Origin: Exiguobacterium profundum
GTDB lineage: Bacteria; Bacillota; Bacilli; Exiguobacteriales; Exiguobacteriaceae
Direction: 5' to 3'
Assembly: GCF_001909285.1 (NCBI RefSeq)
Contig: NZ_MRSV01000001.1
Span: 577,331 to 641,330, forward strand
Length of the DNA: 64,000 nt
Positions 40,119 through 47,998 of this stretch are shown here, one piece after another (within the stretch, counting starts at the first letter, position 1; each line of letters opens with the position of its first letter). The notes beneath the pieces are model-generated. The model was not told where the DNA came from. It saw only the letters and a program-made list of their open reading frames with translations, and searched no databases. The translations under genes were made by a program, and so were the position numbers.

Positions 40119-41576
40119 TTACGAGAAGAACGGTTTGTACTCGCGACGTTCATGCATGATGGACACCCATTGAAGCGTCGTGAACTCTTCGAGTACCCAT
40201 TCACCGTTGAAGCGTCCGAGACCAGAGTTTTTCTCGCCTCCGAACGGCATGTGCGGTTCATCGTTGACCGACTGATCGTTGACGTGAATCATGCCAGTTT
40301 CGACTTTTCGTGCAAAATTGGTTGCACGGTAAACCGAGCCATGAACGGCACCGCTCAATCCGTACGGTAATTCGTTCGAAAGACGAACAGCCTCTTCGTC
40401 ATCTTTAAACGAAAGGATGACCGCGACCGGACCGAATATTTCGTTTTTCGCGAGCGGCATGTCATTCGTGACGCCACTGAGGACGGTCGGTTCGAGGACG
40501 TTGCCGTCCGCTGTCCCGCCAGTATGAACGGTCGCACCGGCATCAACCGTTTTCTCGATTTGGTCTAAGATGCGATCGACTTGATCGTGGTCGATGAGCG
40601 GGCCGACTTGTGTATCTTTTTCATTCGGTTTACCCGCTTTCAACTGTTTAACGCGCTCGACATAGCGCTCCACGAATTCGTCATGAATCGACTCGGCGAC
40701 GAGGATTCGGTTCGTCGACATACAGATTTGTCCTTGGTGGAAGAACTTGCTATAGACGGCTGATTCGACGGCACGGTCGAGGTCGGCATCATCGAGAACG
40801 ACAAACACGTTATTCCCACCGAGTTCAAGTGCTGTTTTCTTCAACAAACGACCTGCCTTTTCCGCAATCCCTTGACCGACCTCGGTCGAACCTGTGAACG
40901 AGATGAGGCGCGGGATTGGGTGTTCGACGATGGCGTCCCCGATTTCAGACCCTCGTCCGACGACAACGTTGAGCACACCTTTTGGAAGTCCTGCTTCTTC
41001 GAAGAGGGATGCGAATAGGAGACCACCCGTGACTGGTGTCGCCGTAGCCGGTTTGACGACGGCCGTATTCCCCGTCGCGAGAGCTGTCACGATTGAACGG
41101 ACAGCCAAGTGGAACGGGAAGTTCCATGGGCTGATGATGCCGATGACCCCAAGTGGTTTGCGATATACCCGGTTCTCTTTATTCGGAACGATCGAAGGTT
41201 TGATGAGCCCGTCCATACGGAAAGGGAACGTCGCGGCTTCTTTGATGATTGCCATTGATGCAGCGAACTCACTCTCTGCTTTGATACGTGTACTACCGGA
41301 CTCTTTCACGAGCCAGTCGACGATAAAGTCTTTGTTGTCCATCGTCAGCTGGGCAAACTTCTCAATCAACTCACGTCGTGCTTGTGGAAGCATGTCGGCC
41401 CAGTCCGTCTGAGACGCTTTCGCTGCTTCATAAGCACGATTCAAGTCCTCTTCATCCGCTGATTGAATCGAGAAGAGAGTCTCGTTCGAGAATGGATTGA
41501 CGTTGTCGATCGACTTTTCACTTGATCCATTTACCCACTCACCATTGATGTACATGTTCGTAAAATCTGTATGCAT
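40119..41576 (-). CDS. Aldehyde dehydrogenase family protein
   Basis: This 485-residue protein is a complete NAD(P)-dependent aldehyde dehydrogenase. It has the cofactor region GVIGIISPWNFPFHLAVRSI, ISFTGSTEVGQGIAEKAG, the catalytic Glu in ALELGGNNVFVVLDDADL and Cys in FHQGQICMSTNR, and IFGPVAVILSFKDD. It is close to the benzaldehyde/vanillin dehydrogenase-like group (YfmT type), but the substrate is unproven. The start is set at ATG 41576 behind AAAGGAGTG, although the frame is open for 33 more codons upstream. Confidence 0.92.
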   Translation of the reverse strand: MHTDFTNMYINGEWVNGSSEKSIDNVNPFSNETLFSIQSADEEDLNRAYEAAKASQTDWADMLPQARRELIEKFAQLTMDNKDFIVDWLVKESGSTRIKAESEFAASMAIIKEAATFPFRMDGLIKPSIVPNKENRVYRKPLGVIGIISPWNFPFHLAVRSIVTALATGNTAVVKPATATPVTGGLLFASLFEEAGLPKGVLNVVVGRGSEIGDAIVEHPIPRLISFTGSTEVGQGIAEKAGRLLKKTALELGGNNVFVVLDDADLDRAVESAVYSKFFHQGQICMSTNRILVAESIHDEFVERYVERVKQLKAGKPNEKDTQVGPLIDHDQVDRILDQIEKTVDAGATVHTGGTADGNVLEPTVLSGVTNDMPLAKNEIFGPVAVILSFKDDEEAVRLSNELPYGLSGAVHGSVYRATNFARKVETGMIHVNDQSVNDEPHMPFGGEKNSGLGRFNGEWVLEEFTTLQWVSIMHERREYKPFFS

Positions 41577-41661
41577 ATTTGAACACTCCTTTGTTTTTTC
41601 TTCACCATAAGAAGTATTCACTTGTTTTAGAAAAATAAACATATCAATGTATTGGATTTGG

Positions 41662-41693
41662 TAAACTTGAATCAAGTAAATTCAACAAGTTTA
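41662..41693. repeat. Nested inverted repeats in divergent gap
   Basis: TAAACTTG (41662-41669) and CAAGTTTA (41686-41693) are perfect inverted copies, and the nested ACTTGA-A-TCAAGT (41665-41677) is a second palindrome. They lie 11 bases before the ATG of the gene at 41704. A regulator site is possible. Confidence 0.45.
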
Positions 41694-41703
41694 GGAGCAG
41701 ACG

Positions 41704-42039
41704 ATGAAAACTTGCTGTGTGAGTTTATTCCTCTTCGTGCCTTGGGCATTTTTTGTGGCGGCAATGGATTATGTATGGGGTTTTCCATTTGGATATTTGA
41801 TTGTACCGGTGATCATTTGGTGGGTAACAAAACAATCTTTGAGGCATTTGCAAATACGCTTTGTATTAGCTTTCTTGCTTGGATCGTATGGTGTGTCGGT
41901 TTATTTGGCCTACTTGTTTGAGAACGATTGGGGATACTTCTTCAAGCCGTTAACGCTCAGTGGGGTTGTTCACGCATGGTCGGTCGCGATATTGATTGGG
42001 GTACTCGTGATATTGATTAATTATGGAGCTCAAAAATAA
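41704..42039 (+). CDS. Membrane protein of unknown function
   Basis: This 111-residue protein has four hydrophobic stretches (residues 5-21, 27-42, 52-70, 86-106) and few charges. I do not recognise it. ATG 41704 is preceded by TTAGGAG. It is divergent from the aldehyde dehydrogenase gene and closed by a terminator. Confidence 0.55.
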   Translation: MKTCCVSLFLFVPWAFFVAAMDYVWGFPFGYLIVPVIIWWVTKQSLRHLQIRFVLAFLLGSYGVSVYLAYLFENDWGYFFKPLTLSGVVHAWSVAILIGVLVILINYGAQK

Positions 42040-42063
42040 AACCAGTCATCTAATAGACATTGA

Positions 42064-42092
42064 GAGGGGGATACGGCATATCTCCCTTTTTT
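42064..42092 (+). terminator. Terminator of the 111-residue membrane protein gene
   Basis: AGGGGGATA and TATCTCCC pair with one wobble around CGGCA, followed by TTTTTT. Confidence 0.72.
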
Positions 42093-42119
42093 GATGTTTG
42101 TTTCTACTTCCTGTACAGT
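42091..42119 (+). promoter_or_regulatory. Promoter of the YjjG-like gene
   Basis: TTGATG (42091-42096) and TACAGT (42114-42119) are 17 bases apart. The -35 lies directly at the end of the preceding terminator. Confidence 0.5.
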
Positions 42120-42148
42120 TAAGACGAAGAGAGGGGGTAGAAAGAAAT

Positions 42149-42826
42149 ATGAAACGTTATGAAGCGATTTTATTTGATATTGATGACACACTACTAGATT
42201 TTAAACAAAGTGAACATGTCGCCTTGGAACAGTTACTTGCATCCTACAACGTCCGGATGACGGATGAAGTGAAGTCGCGCTATGTCGACATCAACACGGA
42301 CCTGTGGCGTGCGTTTGAGCGCGGCGAAGTGGACCGGGAAGAAGTGCTCATCGGTCGTCACACGAAACTGTTCGATTCGCTCGGTCTCACGGTCGATGGA
42401 CCATATGTCGAACAGCAATATCGAGACTATTTACATGCAGGCGTGCACATGGTTGATGGTGCTTTGGAGGTCGTGCGAAAGCTGAGCAAGGATTATCCGC
42501 TCTATATCGTCACAAACGGTGTGACGGAGACGCAATTCAAACGGTTAGAGTCATCTGGACTATTGCCGTACTTCCAAGATGTCTTCGTATCGGATGCGAC
42601 CGGCTCGCAAAAACCGATGAAACCGTTTTTCGACTACGTCTTCGACCGAATCCCGAATGTAGCGCCAGAGAAAGGTTTGATTATCGGTGACTCGGTCACG
42701 GCAGACATCGCCGGTGGGCGGATGTATGGTTTGGATACGTGCTGGTTCAATCCGAACGAAGTGGCTGCGACGATTGAGTCAACGTATGAGATTCGACATT
42801 TAAACGAGTTGAAATCGCTACTCTAA
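42149..42826 (+). CDS. YjjG family noncanonical pyrimidine nucleotidase (HAD)
   Basis: This 225-residue HAD hydrolase fits the YjjG/YfnB group that removes phosphate from noncanonical pyrimidine nucleotides. Motif I is LFDIDDTLLDF (nucleophile Asp and D+2), motif II is YIVTNGVTETQ, the Lys of motif III is in SQKPMKPFFDYVF and motif IV is LIIGDSVTADIAGG. The helical cap follows motif I. Start at ATG 42149 behind GAGGGGGT; the longer frame has no site. Confidence 0.88.
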   Translation: MKRYEAILFDIDDTLLDFKQSEHVALEQLLASYNVRMTDEVKSRYVDINTDLWRAFERGEVDREEVLIGRHTKLFDSLGLTVDGPYVEQQYRDYLHAGVHMVDGALEVVRKLSKDYPLYIVTNGVTETQFKRLESSGLLPYFQDVFVSDATGSQKPMKPFFDYVFDRIPNVAPEKGLIIGDSVTADIAGGRMYGLDTCWFNPNEVAATIESTYEIRHLNELKSLL

Positions 42827-42828
42827 GT

Positions 42829-43278
42829 TCAAGCTGGATTGAGTGAATGAGTTGGCAAACGGTTCGGGAGTTGAGCGAGTATTTCCGGATAAAGCGTGAC
42901 GTCTTGTAGACGGTCAAGCTTTATCCAACGATAAATCAGGTGATCTCCTTCAGGTCCATAAAAGTCTCCGTCTTGGAGCGGGAGGTCACCGTCTACATAA
43001 AAGTACAGTCCAATCTCATGAAACGGCTGATTGTTGTACGTAAATAAGTTCTCGTGCACGAAAGCGAACGTGGTATCAGTCACGTGCATGTTCAACTCTT
43101 CATGTAGCTCGCGTGCGAGGGCGGTTGCGGCTTCTTCACCGAGCGTGACGCGCCCCCCGGGTAATGCCCAAAAGTCATCTCGGATGTTTCGGTGAATCAA
43201 TAAGTGACCGTCTTTCACAAAAATACCAGCAACGCGGTAATTGAAAACGCCGTGTTCAGTAGGAAATACGAGATCCAT
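42829..43278 (-). CDS. NUDIX hydrolase
   Basis: This 149-residue NUDIX protein has the box GGRVTLGEEAATALARELHE followed by ELN and begins with a strand pair FNYRVAGIFVKDGHLLIHRN. It resembles the ADP-ribose/8-oxo-dGTP type of small NUDIX proteins; the real substrate is unknown. Its stop codon is three bases from the convergent nucleotidase end, with no separate terminator. Confidence 0.87.
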   Translation of the reverse strand: MDLVFPTEHGVFNYRVAGIFVKDGHLLIHRNIRDDFWALPGGRVTLGEEAATALARELHEELNMHVTDTTFAFVHENLFTYNNQPFHEIGLYFYVDGDLPLQDGDFYGPEGDHLIYRWIKLDRLQDVTLYPEILAQLPNRLPTHSLNPA

Positions 43279-43333
43279 CTATATCACTTCCAATCATTGT
43301 AATCTGTTCTAGTATACCTGAAGGAGGGATCAT

Positions 43334-43936
43334 ATGTTTCAACCACATACGCAATATCGAGATGAAGATTTCCGTGACGTGACACTCCGTGACGAAGTGT
43401 TGTCACACGTCACGTTCGAGAACTGTCGCTTCACATACGTCGATGCGACGGAACTACAGACGGAGCGCTGTCAGTTCATCAACTGTGATTTCACGGATTC
43501 GAAATGGAATGCGTCCCGTCATGTCGGGAGTTCATTTTTAAACTGTCAATTTCATGGTGCCAATTTGTTCACGAGTGAGTTTGAACAATGTAAAATGACC
43601 GGGTCATCTTTTGAAGAAAGTCAGTTTGAAGGCGTCCTTGTAACAGAGGGGGACTGGTCGTTCGTCAACCTTCGTCACGTGTCGCTCAAGAAGATGGATT
43701 GGTCCCACGTACGATTGGTTGAGGCGGACCTGTACGGTGCCGATTTGACCGAAACCGTTTGGCATCAGGCCGATTTGACCCGTGCGACACTCCAACATGC
43801 GGTGTGCCGTGGTGCCGACTTCAAAGGAGCACTCGTCGATGGGGTTGATTTTTCGAACGTGACGTTACAACAAACAAAACTAGACGCGATGCAGGCGATT
43901 CAAGTCGCGCGCTCATTGGGGGCGATTGTAGAATGA
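43334..43936 (+). CDS. Pentapeptide repeat protein
   Basis: This 200-residue protein is made of pentapeptide repeats (A/C-D/N-L/F-x-x), such as CQFINCDFTDSKW, ANLFTSEFEQCKMTGSSFEE and ADLYGADLTETVWHQADLTR, which fold into a right-handed beta helix. The length is close to Qnr-type DNA gyrase-protecting proteins (about 210-218 residues), but I cannot say it protects from quinolones. It starts behind GAAGGAGGG and overlaps the ANT(6)-like gene by four bases. Confidence 0.85.
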   Translation: MFQPHTQYRDEDFRDVTLRDEVLSHVTFENCRFTYVDATELQTERCQFINCDFTDSKWNASRHVGSSFLNCQFHGANLFTSEFEQCKMTGSSFEESQFEGVLVTEGDWSFVNLRHVSLKKMDWSHVRLVEADLYGADLTETVWHQADLTRATLQHAVCRGADFKGALVDGVDFSNVTLQQTKLDAMQAIQVARSLGAIVE

Positions 43937-44760
43937 AACCAGAACAAATCATTGAGCAATTGACTGCGTTCGCAAAAGAACGTGAACACATTCGAACGGT
44001 CGTCTTGAACGGCTCACTCGTCAATCCGAACATCCGACCAGACCCGTACCAGGATGTCGACCTTGCCTTTTATGTGGAAGACGTCCGAGCGGTTGCGGTC
44101 GATCGCTCATGGATTGACACGTTTGGAGAGGTCTTGATCATGCAGACACCTGAAACGACTGATTCCGAACGACATATAACGTTTTTAGTGCAATATGTGG
44201 ACGGACATCGGATTGATTTGACGATTCGAAGTGTGGATCAACTTGAAACCATGCTTGAAGCCGACTCGCTCAGTCAAATAATCTTTGACCGAGATCATCA
44301 TCCGGTCGTCACGCCTTCTGACCTGTCGTATCGCGTGAAACGTCCGTCTGCTGACGAGTATGCGGCATGTTGGAATGAGTTTTGGTGGGTGTCACTTTAT
44401 GTTGTCAAAGGAATCAAGCGACACCAGGTGTTATACGCGCTCGACCACCTCGATATCATGCGGAATATGCTCCGTCAGATGATGGAGTGGAACATTGGCT
44501 ATGCGACGGAATTCTCCGTGAATCTAGGGAAGTCCGGTGACGGGATCCGCGACCATTTGCCAGAAGAGTTATGGGAGATGCTCACGGCAACATACGCTTC
44601 AGCTGAGTTGAGTGCCATTGAAGATACACATGATCGGTTGCAGTCGCTCTTCTTCTTTTGTGCACAACGTGTCGCCGAACAAGGGGATTTCGTGTTTCGA
44701 GAAGAGGAAGCCAGACGCGTTCGTGCCGCATGTGCAACACTTCGACATTCAAACGATTAA
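43933..44760 (+). CDS. Aminoglycoside 6-adenylyltransferase-like protein (ANT(6)/AadK)
   Basis: This 275-residue protein is a nucleotidyltransferase of the streptomycin 6-adenylyltransferase family. The N-terminus has VVLNGSLVNPNIRPDPYQDV followed by DLAFYV, giving the GS and D-x-D metal site, then YVDGHRIDLTIRSVDQLE with the third Asp. The C-terminal helical part has CWNEFWWVSLYVVKGIKRHQ, as in AadK of B. subtilis. It would inactivate streptomycin by adenylation if the substrate is conserved. It is coupled to the pentapeptide gene. Confidence 0.9.
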   Translation: MKPEQIIEQLTAFAKEREHIRTVVLNGSLVNPNIRPDPYQDVDLAFYVEDVRAVAVDRSWIDTFGEVLIMQTPETTDSERHITFLVQYVDGHRIDLTIRSVDQLETMLEADSLSQIIFDRDHHPVVTPSDLSYRVKRPSADEYAACWNEFWWVSLYVVKGIKRHQVLYALDHLDIMRNMLRQMMEWNIGYATEFSVNLGKSGDGIRDHLPEELWEMLTATYASAELSAIEDTHDRLQSLFFFCAQRVAEQGDFVFREEEARRVRAACATLRHSND

Positions 44761-44777
44761 TGACGGCGAGAGCCGGG

Positions 44778-44807
44778 AAACGCTCCTTATAGAGAAAGGA
44801 GCGTTTT
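44778..44807 (+). terminator. Terminator that also contains a ribosome binding site
   Basis: AAACGCTCCTT and AAGGAGCGTTT pair perfectly around ATAGAGA, followed by TTTTTC. The 3' arm contains AAGGAG, nine bases before the ATG at 44811. Confidence 0.82.
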
Positions 44808-44810
44808 TTC

Positions 44811-44963
44811 ATGAATTTTTACACGACATTTATTGCCCTACTTGTTGGGAGTCTGGTCCTCTTTGTCGGCATTCGTCTAAAGAAATGGCCGATCATTCTG
44901 GTTGCGATGCTTCCCCTTGGTCTTGTGGCATTTAATATGTTTTTACTCATCACGGGACGATAG
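44811..44963 (+). CDS. 50-residue membrane protein
   Basis: This short frame codes for a hydrophobic 50-residue protein with two likely helices (residues 5-21 and 26-47) joined by IRLKKWP. It begins MNFYTTFIALL and is preceded by AAAGGAG at nine bases. That site lies in the 3' arm of the terminator of the preceding operon, so translation would need the hairpin open. It has no known family. It ends eight bases before the convergent channel gene. Confidence 0.5.
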   Translation: MNFYTTFIALLVGSLVLFVGIRLKKWPIILVAMLPLGLVAFNMFLLITGR

Positions 44964-44971
44964 GAAGATTT

Positions 44972-45367
44972 TCACTTGTCTTTTTGATAAATCGATTTGA
45001 TGAAGAAGGCACTCGGTAACAAAATACCGATGGCTTCTTCGATGATAGCGAATAATCGGGTTAAACCGACCGGTAACAAATCACCAAAGCCAATCGAAAG
45101 TAAAGTGACACCGCTAAAATACAATAAATTTTCCCAAGTCGGTTCGACGGCATTCATGGATTCGAGTGAAGTCACGAGAATGACTGAATCACGAGACAGT
45201 GCATAATAAATCAATGTGAATCCTAACATGACACCGAATAGGCTGACGAACAACTGAGTGAACAATCTTCCATCAAATCCTGTTTGCTTGTACGTTCGAC
45301 GTTTGAAAAACCAAAATACGTTCAAACTGATGAACAGTAAGGCAATCGTCAATAAAATGGTATTCAA
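44972..45367 (-). CDS. Small potassium channel-like protein (Ion_trans_2)
   Basis: This 131-residue protein has three or four helices and a pore loop with the filter-like sequence GVTLLSIGFGDLLPVG, where the T-x-x-S-x-GFGD pattern resembles the TVGYGD filter of K+ channels. No RCK or nucleotide-binding domain is attached. It belongs to the two-pore-domain-like small ion channel proteins of Bacillales. Start is TTG 45367 after AAGGA at a somewhat long distance. It is a single gene. Confidence 0.75.
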   Translation of the reverse strand: MNTILLTIALLFISLNVFWFFKRRTYKQTGFDGRLFTQLFVSLFGVMLGFTLIYYALSRDSVILVTSLESMNAVEPTWENLLYFSGVTLLSIGFGDLLPVGLTRLFAIIEEAIGILLPSAFFIKSIYQKDK

Positions 45368-45448
45368 TCTCTACACATCCTTTTCAGTACGAACAGAGTC
45401 ACTTACCCATTCCCGTAACGAAGAATAGGAAACGGAATCAGAAAAGGT

Positions 45449-45476
45449 TTGCAATTGATGAAAAGATTGATAGAAT
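45449..45476 (+). promoter_or_regulatory. Promoter of the TPP riboswitch/tenA operon
   Basis: TTGCAA (45449-45454) and TAGAAT (45471-45476), 16 bases apart, lie about 30 bases before the aptamer. Confidence 0.55.
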
Positions 45477-45507
45477 GTGGTCGAAGACGACTGAATTTCA
45501 TAATGTT

Positions 45508-45600
45508 TGCCACTAGGGGAGTCGCGTCACGCGGCTGAGATGGACATGGTCCAGACCCTTCGAACCTGATCTAGTTCACGCTAGCGTAGGGAAGTGGGCG
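45508..45600 (+). ncRNA. TPP riboswitch (THI element) controlling tenA-thiMDE
   Basis: The conserved blocks are in order: CACTAGGGGAGTCG, the CTGAGA signature, a short variable hairpin (TGGACATGGTCCA), ACCCTTCGAACCTGATCTAG and CGTAGGGAAGTGG closing P1. It is the second TPP riboswitch of the window and is on the plus strand. An attenuator follows 38 bases later. Confidence 0.96.
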
Positions 45601-45638
45601 AGACGACTCATATGGCTTCACCTAGATATGATTGTTCG

Positions 45639-45676
45639 AGACGCCGCTTCCGTTATGGGAGGCGGCGTCTTTTTTA
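45639..45676 (+). terminator. Attenuator terminator of the TPP riboswitch
   Basis: AGACGCCGC-TTCC pairs with GGGA-GGCGGCGTCT and is followed by TTTTTT, 24 bases before the tenA start. Confidence 0.82.
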
Positions 45677-45699
45677 TCAGTTTATAAGGGGGAGTTATT

Positions 45700-46374
45700 A
45701 TGAAATTTACAGATCACTTACGTCAAGAGGCGGATGGATTGTTTGAAGCAAGCTTTCATCACCCATTTGTTCGTTCACTCGGAGAAGGGACGCTCGATGA
45801 GAAGAAATTCAGACATTACGTCATGCAAGACTCATACTATTTGAATCAGTTTTCAAAAGTGCAGGCCAAAGGGGCAACCCTCGCTCCGACGATGGAACTA
45901 TCGAGCCGCTTTTTGACGCATGCGCTACACACGATTGAGGCGGAACTCTCCCTTCATCGAGAGTTCTTTACGATGCTCAACGTGACGGATGTCGAATTGG
46001 CGACATTTGAGCCAGCACCGACCGCTTATGCATATGCCCTTCATATGCAACAGGCAGGACCGACTCTCGGGGACGTATTGGCGTCAATCCTTCCGTGTTA
46101 TTGGGTGTATTACGAGATTGGAGAACGTCTTAAAGACAAGCGTCCTGATCATCCGATTTATTCAGCTTGGATTGCGACGTATGGTTCGGAGTGGTTCCGT
46201 GAGCTGGTGGAAGAGCAAATTGATCGGTTGGATGAACTGGCTGGTCAAGCGACAGAAGAAGAGCGCGTGCGCTATACGAAACTATTCTTGAAGAGTTGCT
46301 ATTACGAAGTCGCTTTTTGGGAAATGGTTTGGACGCTTGAGTCGTGGTCATTGTCGCAGGAGGTCAACCAATGA
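45700..46374 (+). CDS. tenA: Aminopyrimidine aminohydrolase/thiaminase II
   Basis: This 224-residue helical protein is TenA, which releases the hydroxymethyl pyrimidine from thiamine breakdown products for salvage. The family marks are the N-terminal FEASFHHPFVRSLGEGTLDE, the FRHYVMQDSYYLNQF helix with the Tyr residues lining the pocket, LPCYWVYYEIGERL and the Cys region near LKSCYYEVAFWEMVW with the usual C-terminal Glu/Tyr. It is the first gene after the riboswitch. It starts behind AAGGGGGAG and overlaps thiM by four bases. Confidence 0.93.
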   Translation: MKFTDHLRQEADGLFEASFHHPFVRSLGEGTLDEKKFRHYVMQDSYYLNQFSKVQAKGATLAPTMELSSRFLTHALHTIEAELSLHREFFTMLNVTDVELATFEPAPTAYAYALHMQQAGPTLGDVLASILPCYWVYYEIGERLKDKRPDHPIYSAWIATYGSEWFRELVEEQIDRLDELAGQATEEERVRYTKLFLKSCYYEVAFWEMVWTLESWSLSQEVNQ

Positions 46375-47162
46375 GACATGAGATTTGGAATGAGATTCGA
46401 CAGCAGGCGCCATTGATTCACAATATCACGAACACGGTCGTGGCGAACTTTTCGGCGAATGGATTGCTCGCCATCGGCGCCTCTCCTGTCATGGCGGATG
46501 CAATCGAAGAAGTAGCGGAGATGACATTCGTGAGCGATGCGCTCGTACTTAACATCGGTACACTTGGAACGATGACGGAAGCGACGATGATTCGCGCAGG
46601 TCAGGCTGCGAACGAAGCGGGATGCCCGATTATACTCGACCCGGTCGGTGTCGGAGCGACGTCATTTCGACGAGATGTGGTCGAACGCATTTTGCGTCAT
46701 GTTCGTGTATCGGTCATTCGAGGGAATGCAGGAGAGATTGCGACATTGATTGGCGTCGATTGGGCGGCTCGTGGTGTCGATGCTGGTGACGGTGCATGCG
46801 AGCCTCGACAATTGGCGCTTGAAGCAGCGAGACGATACGGATGTGTCGTGGCCGTGACAGGAAAAGAAGATATGGTAAGTGACGGGAACGTCGTTATGGA
46901 AATACATGGCGGGACGAAACGCATGACCGAGACGACCGGTACGGGATGTTTACTCAGTGCAGTGGTCGGGGCTTGCTTAGCAGTCGAAAAGAACACCCTT
47001 AAAGCGACGGTGACCGCCATGTCAGGTTATGCCTACTGCGGTGAGTTGGCGAGTGAACGAGCGGAAGGACCTGGAGACTTCGCGATTCACTTTGTAAATG
47101 CTCTTCATCAATTGGCACAGCATACCATCCCGACGAATCGAATTGAGGTGTCGACATCATGA
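46371..47162 (+). CDS. thiM: Hydroxyethylthiazole kinase
   Basis: This 263-residue ThiM phosphorylates the thiazole alcohol THZ for thiamine salvage. It begins IRQQAPLIHNITNTVVANFS and has the ribokinase-like PVGVGATSFRRD, RGNAGEIATLIG and the catalytic TGTGCLLSAVVGA motif. The start is ATG 46371 behind CAGGAGG; the longer frame (from 46344) overlaps tenA coding sequence. It overlaps both neighbours by four bases, so the operon is tightly coupled. Confidence 0.95.
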   Translation: MRHEIWNEIRQQAPLIHNITNTVVANFSANGLLAIGASPVMADAIEEVAEMTFVSDALVLNIGTLGTMTEATMIRAGQAANEAGCPIILDPVGVGATSFRRDVVERILRHVRVSVIRGNAGEIATLIGVDWAARGVDAGDGACEPRQLALEAARRYGCVVAVTGKEDMVSDGNVVMEIHGGTKRMTETTGTGCLLSAVVGACLAVEKNTLKATVTAMSGYAYCGELASERAEGPGDFAIHFVNALHQLAQHTIPTNRIEVSTS

Positions 47163-47998
47163 GACCTCAAGTGTTGACGATTGCAGGATCTGACTCAGGA
47201 GGAGGGGCCGGTATTCAAGCCGATCTTAAAACGTTTCAAGAACTCGGTGTATTCGGGACGAGCGTGTTGACTGCGATTACCGCTCAAAACACACTTGGGG
47301 TCCATGGAATCGAGGCGATTTCCACGGAAATGATTATCCGACAAATTGATGCGGTAGCGGATGATTTTAACATCACCGCCTGTAAAACCGGGATGTTGGT
47401 GGACGCTGAACGAATTGAAGCGGTAGCGAAGGGGCTCGAACGATATCGTTTCGAACATGTAGTAGTCGATCCGGTCATGGTGGCGAAAGGTGGCGCTTCC
47501 TTGTTGCAAGTTAGTGCAGTCGAAGCACTGCGCACGAAGCTGCTACCACAGGCGACCATCGTGACCCCAAATATTCCTGAAGCAGAAGTGCTGGCAGGAA
47601 TGGAAATTCGAACCGAGGCAGACCGCATGAAAGCCGCACAGGCGATTCGAGCACTTGGTGTCGATACCGTCATTATCAAAGGTGGGCATACGGATGATGT
47701 GGAGGCCGTTGATTTGATTATGAGCGAGACTGAAACGTTCTGTGTAAAAGCGCCTAGAATCCAAACGAAAGATACGCACGGGACGGGATGTACGTTCTCT
47801 GCCGCATTGACGGCCGAACTAGCGTATGGGAAGACACTACGCCAAGCCGTCGTAGATGCGAAGCAGTTTATTCATCAGGCGATTGCACATGGATTATCGA
47901 TTGGACAGGGGCATGGACCGACGAATCATTGGGGACATCGTTTAGCGAAAGAAGAGGTGATTACCGTTGACGTTCTGTACGAAACAAGCGCTCGCTAA
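47159..47998 (+). CDS. thiD: Bifunctional hydroxymethylpyrimidine kinase/phosphomethylpyrimidine kinase
   Basis: This 279-residue ThiD phosphorylates HMP twice to HMP-PP. It has the ribokinase-like start VLTIAGSDSGGGAGIQADLK, the pyrimidine site TAITAQNTLGVHGI, VVDPVMVAKGG, TPNIPEAEVL and the ATP-binding, catalytic KDTHGTGCTFSAALTA. Its C-terminus overlaps the thiE start by 32 bases. Length is normal for the family. Confidence 0.95.
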   Translation: MRPQVLTIAGSDSGGGAGIQADLKTFQELGVFGTSVLTAITAQNTLGVHGIEAISTEMIIRQIDAVADDFNITACKTGMLVDAERIEAVAKGLERYRFEHVVVDPVMVAKGGASLLQVSAVEALRTKLLPQATIVTPNIPEAEVLAGMEIRTEADRMKAAQAIRALGVDTVIIKGGHTDDVEAVDLIMSETETFCVKAPRIQTKDTHGTGCTFSAALTAELAYGKTLRQAVVDAKQFIHQAIAHGLSIGQGHGPTNHWGHRLAKEEVITVDVLYETSAR

